Under the pieces are notes generated by a model. It made no database searches. It saw nothing but the letters and a program-made list of their open reading frames with translations, and was not told the DNA's origin. Of a DNA stretch of 64,000 bases, positions 59,001 to 64,000 are shown one piece after another (positions within the stretch are counted from its first letter, which is position 1; each line of letters begins with the position of its first letter). Position numbers and translations under genes: made by a program. Origin of the DNA: Apium graveolens (Eukaryota > Streptophyta > Magnoliopsida > Apiales > Apiaceae); NCBI RefSeq assembly GCF_009905375.1, contig NC_133657.1, positions 64,420,219 to 64,484,218 on the forward strand, given 5' to 3'.

Positions 59001-60849
59001 TGTACACGAGCCTCAAACCCTTGTACTTCTTGCATAGCACTGTCACATGAAAGTGATAAATTTGCCTTCCCCATAACAGGATCATTGGAAATTGTACTCC
59101 TAGTATCAACTGCTAATGCAATTTCTTCTAGGGTTTTGATGGGAGTTGTTCCTACATGAGGTACCTTCAATTGAATTGGAGAGGATTTAGATAGCTCCCC
59201 CTCAGAAGTACTACCCTCAAACCTAAAAGTTTGTGAAGACTGATTTGCACATGAAGGTTCATTTAGTATGTCCATAGGGTTTTCAGTAAAAACTGATGAA
59301 TTCCCCATGTTTTTGATGGTGTCATCAAGGTCTACCCCAGCTAGTAGCCTCTCACCATCTGAATAAAGTGTATGGGTGGTGAGCAAGGTTTCTTAAACCA
59401 AGTCACTTTAGTGAGCTAGCACTTGAGAATTGAATTCAAGTGATGTTGGTAGAGAAGAAATTTGAGATATGAGAGAGTGTTGCTCAGATATGAGTGTTGG
59501 CAGCTCCCCTTGAATAGATGAGGGAGCTTCAAAAGATGTGCCCTCACTGTGTGTGCCATCCTTATTTCTCCTACCATGCACTTGAATTGCTTCAGGTGCA
59601 GGCTGTGCAGACTCTATACAGGGTGCATTGGGGTGAATGCTCTTTTCAATAGACACACCCTGTCGAGAGGATGTATCTAGAGTCTTTATGGTCCCTATTT
59701 TTACAACTACATCCTGTTGAGAGGATACAAAGGTGGCTTGAGTGGTCAGCTCAGTTTTCTTACTCTTCTTTGATCTCTTGACCAAGGGTGACTCAGTTTC
59801 ATGTTGATCCTCACCACTCTCAGTTACAATAGTTAGGGTGATCTCCTTTCTCTTCTTTTTACTCACCTCATCCTTTTGAAAAGATGAGGTGGTTGGTTTC
59901 CTAGCTTCTACATATTTTGAAGGAATGGTTTCAGCTTGGAAAGATCCCTGTGGGTGTTCCTGTGTTTTTATTTCCACATGTTCAAGGATCATAGATGTGC
60001 TAGATTGTAAATTTAATCTCATGTCAGACATTGGATAAGGGTAAATCCTAAACCTCTCCAACATGAATGGAGTGATTTTTAGACTTGTATTTACCTTATT
60101 CTTTATAGTAAGTGAACCAAATATTATTTTAGACACTTGCTTACAATTGCCCATTTTTGTGCTATCTATAGCATTCAATAAATGTATGTCTGCTACTTTA
60201 TAATTTAAAGTGGTCATAATAAATCTAGGAAAGAAAATTTCCTTACCTCTAGCTGACAGGGGCATTGTTAGCCTGGTTGCAAGTTATTCCAGAATGAATA
60301 GACCAACAATCAAGTGTCTGTTATGGGAAATTGAGTACACCAGCTTTTGCACCACACTTGAAATATTGTCATACACTGTCTTCCTACATGTGAAGGCCCT
60401 CACCACAGAATCAAAGATAAAGGACCACTCCTTCCTTAAATTTGTTCTGTTCAAGCTTGACAGGTTCATTCTTCCACCATAGTTGATGAAGTCTAAAAAC
60501 TCAGTCAATTCATCAGGAGTTGGTACCTCCACTAGATTTTTAGTTGGCATCCCCAAAGCTCTATCACATCTTGTTCAATGAACTCTATTAGATGGCCTCC
60601 AATTGTGCATGTCACCACCATAGGGAGAGAGTTGTCATTCATATCAGACCTCACCACTGCTGTAGTCCAGAATTTATGCAGAACATCCAGATATAGAACA
60701 TGATTTGCAGTCAAAGCTCTTGCAAAATTAAATTTAGCCAAAAGTTTCATAAACCCCTTGAAACTGTCACGAGCTTGTTTAGCATCAGTAAAAGCGAGGT
60801 AGTTTGTTCCTTTCTATGGAATAGAGACTCTTGCAACATTTAGTGCCAT
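56054..60849 (-). pseudogene. Giant degraded ORF downstream of D pol (Sirevirus env-like position)
   Basis: One reading frame can be followed from ATG 60849 (MALNVARVSIP) to a final TGA at 56056-56054, about 1,600 codons, with roughly a dozen in-frame stops and one frameshift near 60545. N-terminal third: a conserved-looking domain with SISHNRHLIVGLFILE, RGKEIFFPRFIM and ITPFMLERFRIYPYP. Middle: a low-complexity S/T/E/Q region with KKRKE and KRSKKSKK basic patches, then a heptad-rich likely coiled coil (58552-57989). Late part: a very basic K/R/D stretch (57200-56945) and a C-terminal module ending near GPPIIEELEILDHLKDVLREE. No clear signal peptide or membrane span seen. The position matches the extra ORFs called env-like in Sireviruses; function is unknown. 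Confidence 0.75.
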
Positions 60850-61736
60850 TGTTGATTAATGAGAATGAATGGGTAAGAATTTTTTTTGGGAAAGGAGTGA
60901 AAACGAAAAAGAAATCGGTTTTTGCTTGAAGGGCTAGGTCACTTGAGATCTCGAAAGTTGTAAGTATGTATAAGTATCGAGATGTTTGGGTATTTATAGT
61001 AAAAGCAAATGACTTATCGAGAACTCAAAAATAGACATTTGGAATTAGTCTATCGAGAAGTCATTTTAAGAAATGAAAAACATATCGAGAAGTCATTTTA
61101 AATTACTCTTATAGAGAAATAAAAATTGACTTATCGAGATGTCAAATAAATACCCAGTTTGTCAAAAAATGAACTGAATTAATTCTAACTTTTATTTGAA
61201 TAAATTCAAAATAAAATTAGAATAAACTTGCCAAAAGTATTTTACCAATATAATTTATTAAGTTAAATTATTTCAATTCTGAGTTATTGAGAAGTCTAAG
61301 AATTATACTTGTAGAGAACTCTATGAATTGACACTACTAGAAAACTCTACAAGGACTTATCGATAAGTCATAATAAAACTTATCGAGAAGTCACTCGAGA
61401 AGTCAGTGAATTGACTTATCGAGAACTCACTCGAGAACTCTTAAAATGACTTGTCGATAAGTCAGTTAGACTTATCGAGAAGTCAGTTCTCTATATAATT
61501 TTGAACAACTCAATTCTGCCTTGTGTTAATTTTACATATTAAGAATGTGAATTAACAACTGAGCAGTTTACTTAGAATTTGAAAAATTCCAAGCTAAAAT
61601 TTTTGTTTTGAAAAATAAATATGCAGAGATTTATGAAATATTTATAATTCATATTTCAGTTAATTTCCAATTAAATCAAATTAATTTTGATTTAATAAAA
61701 ATTAATCTGCTGCATAACATAAGCTGAGTTCTTGCC
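60850..61736 (-). repeat. Spacer between D pol and extra ORF with palindromic TTATCGAGAA repeats
   Basis: No gene. Holds some 20 units of CTTATCGAGAACTC, TATCGAGAAGTCA and the perfect palindrome GACTTATCGATAAGTC, mostly at 60955-61140 and 61280-61490. They are the same core as the LTR array. Confidence 0.85.
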
Positions 61737-63429
61737 TTAGGATGAAGAATTAAGCATTCCAATTTCACTTACAAGTCTAGTGAAAGTTGCTTCATCCAAA
61801 GGTTTAGTAAAAATATCAGCTAACCATTTTTCTGTTCGAACAAAAATGAGCTCAATGGTACCATTTGTATCATGTTCTCTAATGAAATGGTAACTTACAT
61901 CAATGTGTTTTGTTCTAGAATGATTAACTGGATTAGCCACTAGAGATATAGCACTAGTATTGTCATACATGATAGGAATTTTGTGTAACACTAGGCCATA
62001 ATCCATTAGCTGATTTCTAATCCAAAGCACTTGAGCACTACAACTTCCTGCAGCTATGTATTCAGCCTCTGCTATAGAACTTGATATAGATTATTGTTTC
62101 TTGCTATACCAGGATACAAGTCTTTGACCAAGAAATTGACAGCTTCCACTAGTACTCTTTCTGTCAATCCTGCATCATGGAAATCTGCACCTGTGTAGCC
62201 AACAACTTCAAAAAGAGTTCCCTTAGGATACCATAATCCCAAGTTTGGAGTCCCCTTCAAATATCTAAAAATCCTCTTCACATCCATCAAATGTGATTCT
62301 TTTGGATTGACTTAAAACCTTGCATATAGACATGTTCCAAATATGATATCTGGCCTACTTGCAGTTAAGTAAAGTAGTGATCCAATCATTCCTCTATAGC
62401 TTGAAATATCTACGCTCTTGCCTTTCCTATCTTCATCCAACTTTGTTGCTGTAGACATAGGTGTAGAAGCAGGTGAACAATCAACCATATCAAACTTTTT
62501 CAATAAGTCCTTGACATACTTAGTTTGGCTGATGAAGATCCCATCACTTCTTTGACTGTGTAGTCCAAGAAAGTAACTTAATTCCCCCATCATACTTATT
62601 TAATATTCACTCTGCATAAGCTTAGAAAATCTTTGGCAAAGCTTTTCATTTGTAGAACCAAAGATGATATCATCCACATAGATCTGAACTATGATCATTT
62701 CTTCCCCATGTTTCTTGTAGAAGAGAGTCTTGTCTATAGTACCTCTAATAAAACCATGCTTCAATAGGAATTCTGACAATATATCATACCAAGCTCTAGG
62801 TGCTTGCTTTAGTCCATATAGAGCCTTGAGTAACTTGTACACAAAATTTGGAAATTCTGGATCTTCAAAGCCAGGTGGTTGTTCCAAATAAACTTCTTCT
62901 TCTAGCTCACCATTCAGGAAGGCACTCTTGACTTCCATTTGATACACTTTAAAATTTTAATGTGCAGCAAATGCTAGGAAAATCCTTTTTGCTTCAAGTC
63001 TTGTAACTGGAGAAAAAGTTTCATCATAATAAATTCCTTCTTCTTGCGAGTAGCCTTTTGCAACAATCTTGCTTTATTTCTGGTAACTATACCATTTTCA
63101 TCCATTTTGTTCCTGAACACCCATTTTGTTCCAATAATGCTTCTATTCTTTGGTGCAGGAACTAACTCCCAAACTTTATTTCTTTCAAACTGATTAAGCT
63201 CCTCTTGCATTGAAGATATTCAAACAGGATCCATTAGAGCTTCTTCAGTTTTCTTGGGTACTATCTGAGACCAGAAAGCATGCATGTAGGCACTCATTAG
63301 CAGTTGCACTTCTAGTCCTCACACTAGCAGTAGGATCACCAATAATTGCTTCTCTAGTGTGACTTCTATCCCACTTCCTTGTATGAGTTTATTGACTTGT
63401 GCCTTCATCATTCTCTTTATTATTGGTAT
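61737..63429 (-). pseudogene. D pol: RT and RNase H fragments
   Basis: Consecutive pieces on the minus strand: RT entry (63210-62974, VWELVPAPKNRSIIGTKWVF), RT palm (62947-62600) with the catalytic IYVDD, RT thumb/connection (62593-62312), and RNase H (62290-61737) with NHSRTKHIDVSYHFIRE and the family end LADIFTKPLDEATF. Stops and small frame changes separate the pieces, so it is dead. 63211-63429 is the linker from integrase, cut by the A5 LTR. Nothing upstream is visible. Confidence 0.85.
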
Positions 63430-64000
63430 TGAAAGGAATATGTCCTAAGTCCAATCATGTATGATGATTTAGGAATAACTTTTATGTAATCTGTTTTGAT
63501 TTCATTGATATTAATAAAAGACTTGTTTTGTTTTTATTACGGGCTTTTTCTATTTAAGTGTTTAAATAAGATATACCATAGTTTAGAGTAAAGCTTTTTA
63601 TGGATTATGATGAGATCATAATAGTGAGACCTAAAAAGATGATAACTCTAAACTTAAATAGTTCCTGGTCATAGGATTACTAACTGGTAATTAATAATCC
63701 GCAAAGATCGGTACATACTATGCTTGCTTCATTATGAAGGATGTCTGTTCTCATAGACATTTGTGTGGTGACACTATAGCTAGTATGTAGGTGCTTATTA
63801 TAGAATAAGTTCACTGAACATGACTCGCACAGCTGAACAACTGATGGAGTTCACTCACGTGTCAGCAGTTGTTCACCTAGTGATAGTTGTACAAGTATCC
63901 TTAGACTTGAGGTCATCATAGTCATCTTGTGTACACTGAACTATGCTTTGGTTTAGTTCTTAGTCTCCAGGGACAATTATTAGGGCTCTTCTGGGTATAG
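63430..64000 (+). mobile_element. Copia element A5, start of 5' LTR
   Basis: TGAAAGGAATATG at 63430 begins an A-family LTR in plus orientation, matching 11176 onward through at least 571 bp, then the window ends. The left flank GGTAT (63425-63429) should be its target duplication. Whether the rest is a full or solo element cannot be seen. Confidence 0.9.

Larger units (their letters stand above)
54475..64000 (-). mobile_element. Sirevirus-type copia element D (3' part), running off the window
   Basis: Minus-strand copia element: 3' LTR 54475-55889, polypurine tract 55905-55890, a very long extra ORF 60849-56054, a repeat-rich spacer, then pol RNase H and RT from 61737 upward. The order pol, spacer, extra ORF, LTR is the mark of Sireviruses. 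RT and RNase H motifs ([34 protein letters not shown]) agree. Gag, the primer site and the 5' LTR are outside. Pol is broken at 63430 by A5. The left flank AATAT (54470-54474) would be the target duplication. Confidence 0.85.

Overview
The window is a stack of LTR retrotransposons from a plant nuclear genome. No host gene, rRNA, tRNA or other RNA gene could be supported anywhere in the 64 kb. AT-rich sequence, copia and chromodomain-type gypsy elements with initiator-Met primer sites, 1.4-4.3 kb LTRs and deep nesting point to a large angiosperm genome, probably a eudicot. The LTR style faintly recalls Apiaceae, but the species cannot be fixed from the sequence alone. Element names used here (A1-A5, B, C, D, E, F) are local labels.

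Layout, oldest layer first. Element C (Ty3/gypsy, minus strand) is the deepest layer seen: its 5' LTR starts at 8408, and its leader and first ORF run from 8407 down to 7743. Copia element A1 (minus, 1-7742) sits in that ORF. Gypsy/chromovirus element B (minus, 8711-52970) sits inside the C LTR. B was hit four times: copia A2 (plus, 11176-19158, TSD ATAAA) in its 3' LTR; solo LTR E (22130-26435, TSD GTAGT) in its reverse transcriptase; copia A3 (plus, 28905-36897, TSD CGTAC) in codon 18 of its gag; and solo LTR F (37658-49840, TSD TCCCA) in its 5' LTR. F in turn holds copia A4 (minus, 41018-48991). To the right, the C LTR resumes at 52971 and is broken at 54475 by element D, a Sirevirus-type copia (minus) with a very long extra ORF downstream of pol. 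D's pol is broken at 63430 by a fifth A-family copy, A5, whose 5' LTR runs off the window end. Insertion depth reaches four (C, B, F, A4).

The most interesting biology is in the A family. A1, A2 and A4 keep gag, the primer site, the polypurine tract and LTRs, but share the same deletion junctions in pol: integrase zinc finger, parts of integrase and RT, and everything from the RT YVDD box through most of RNase H. A3 is the mirror image: it keeps one unbroken pol frame of about 1,080 codons but has lost almost all of gag by an in-frame deletion, and has also lost its primer site. The window therefore holds gag-type and pol-type members of one family, which suggests trans-complementation. All four internal regions carry two unusual leader signals: an array of GC-rich palindromes and a four-copy CGTGCYACAGCCG motif upstream of gag.

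B, C, E and F have related LTRs that end in a common module, so they look like one gypsy lineage (Tekay/Del-like, judged from B's integrase C-terminus). All coding regions except A3 pol carry stops or frameshifts.
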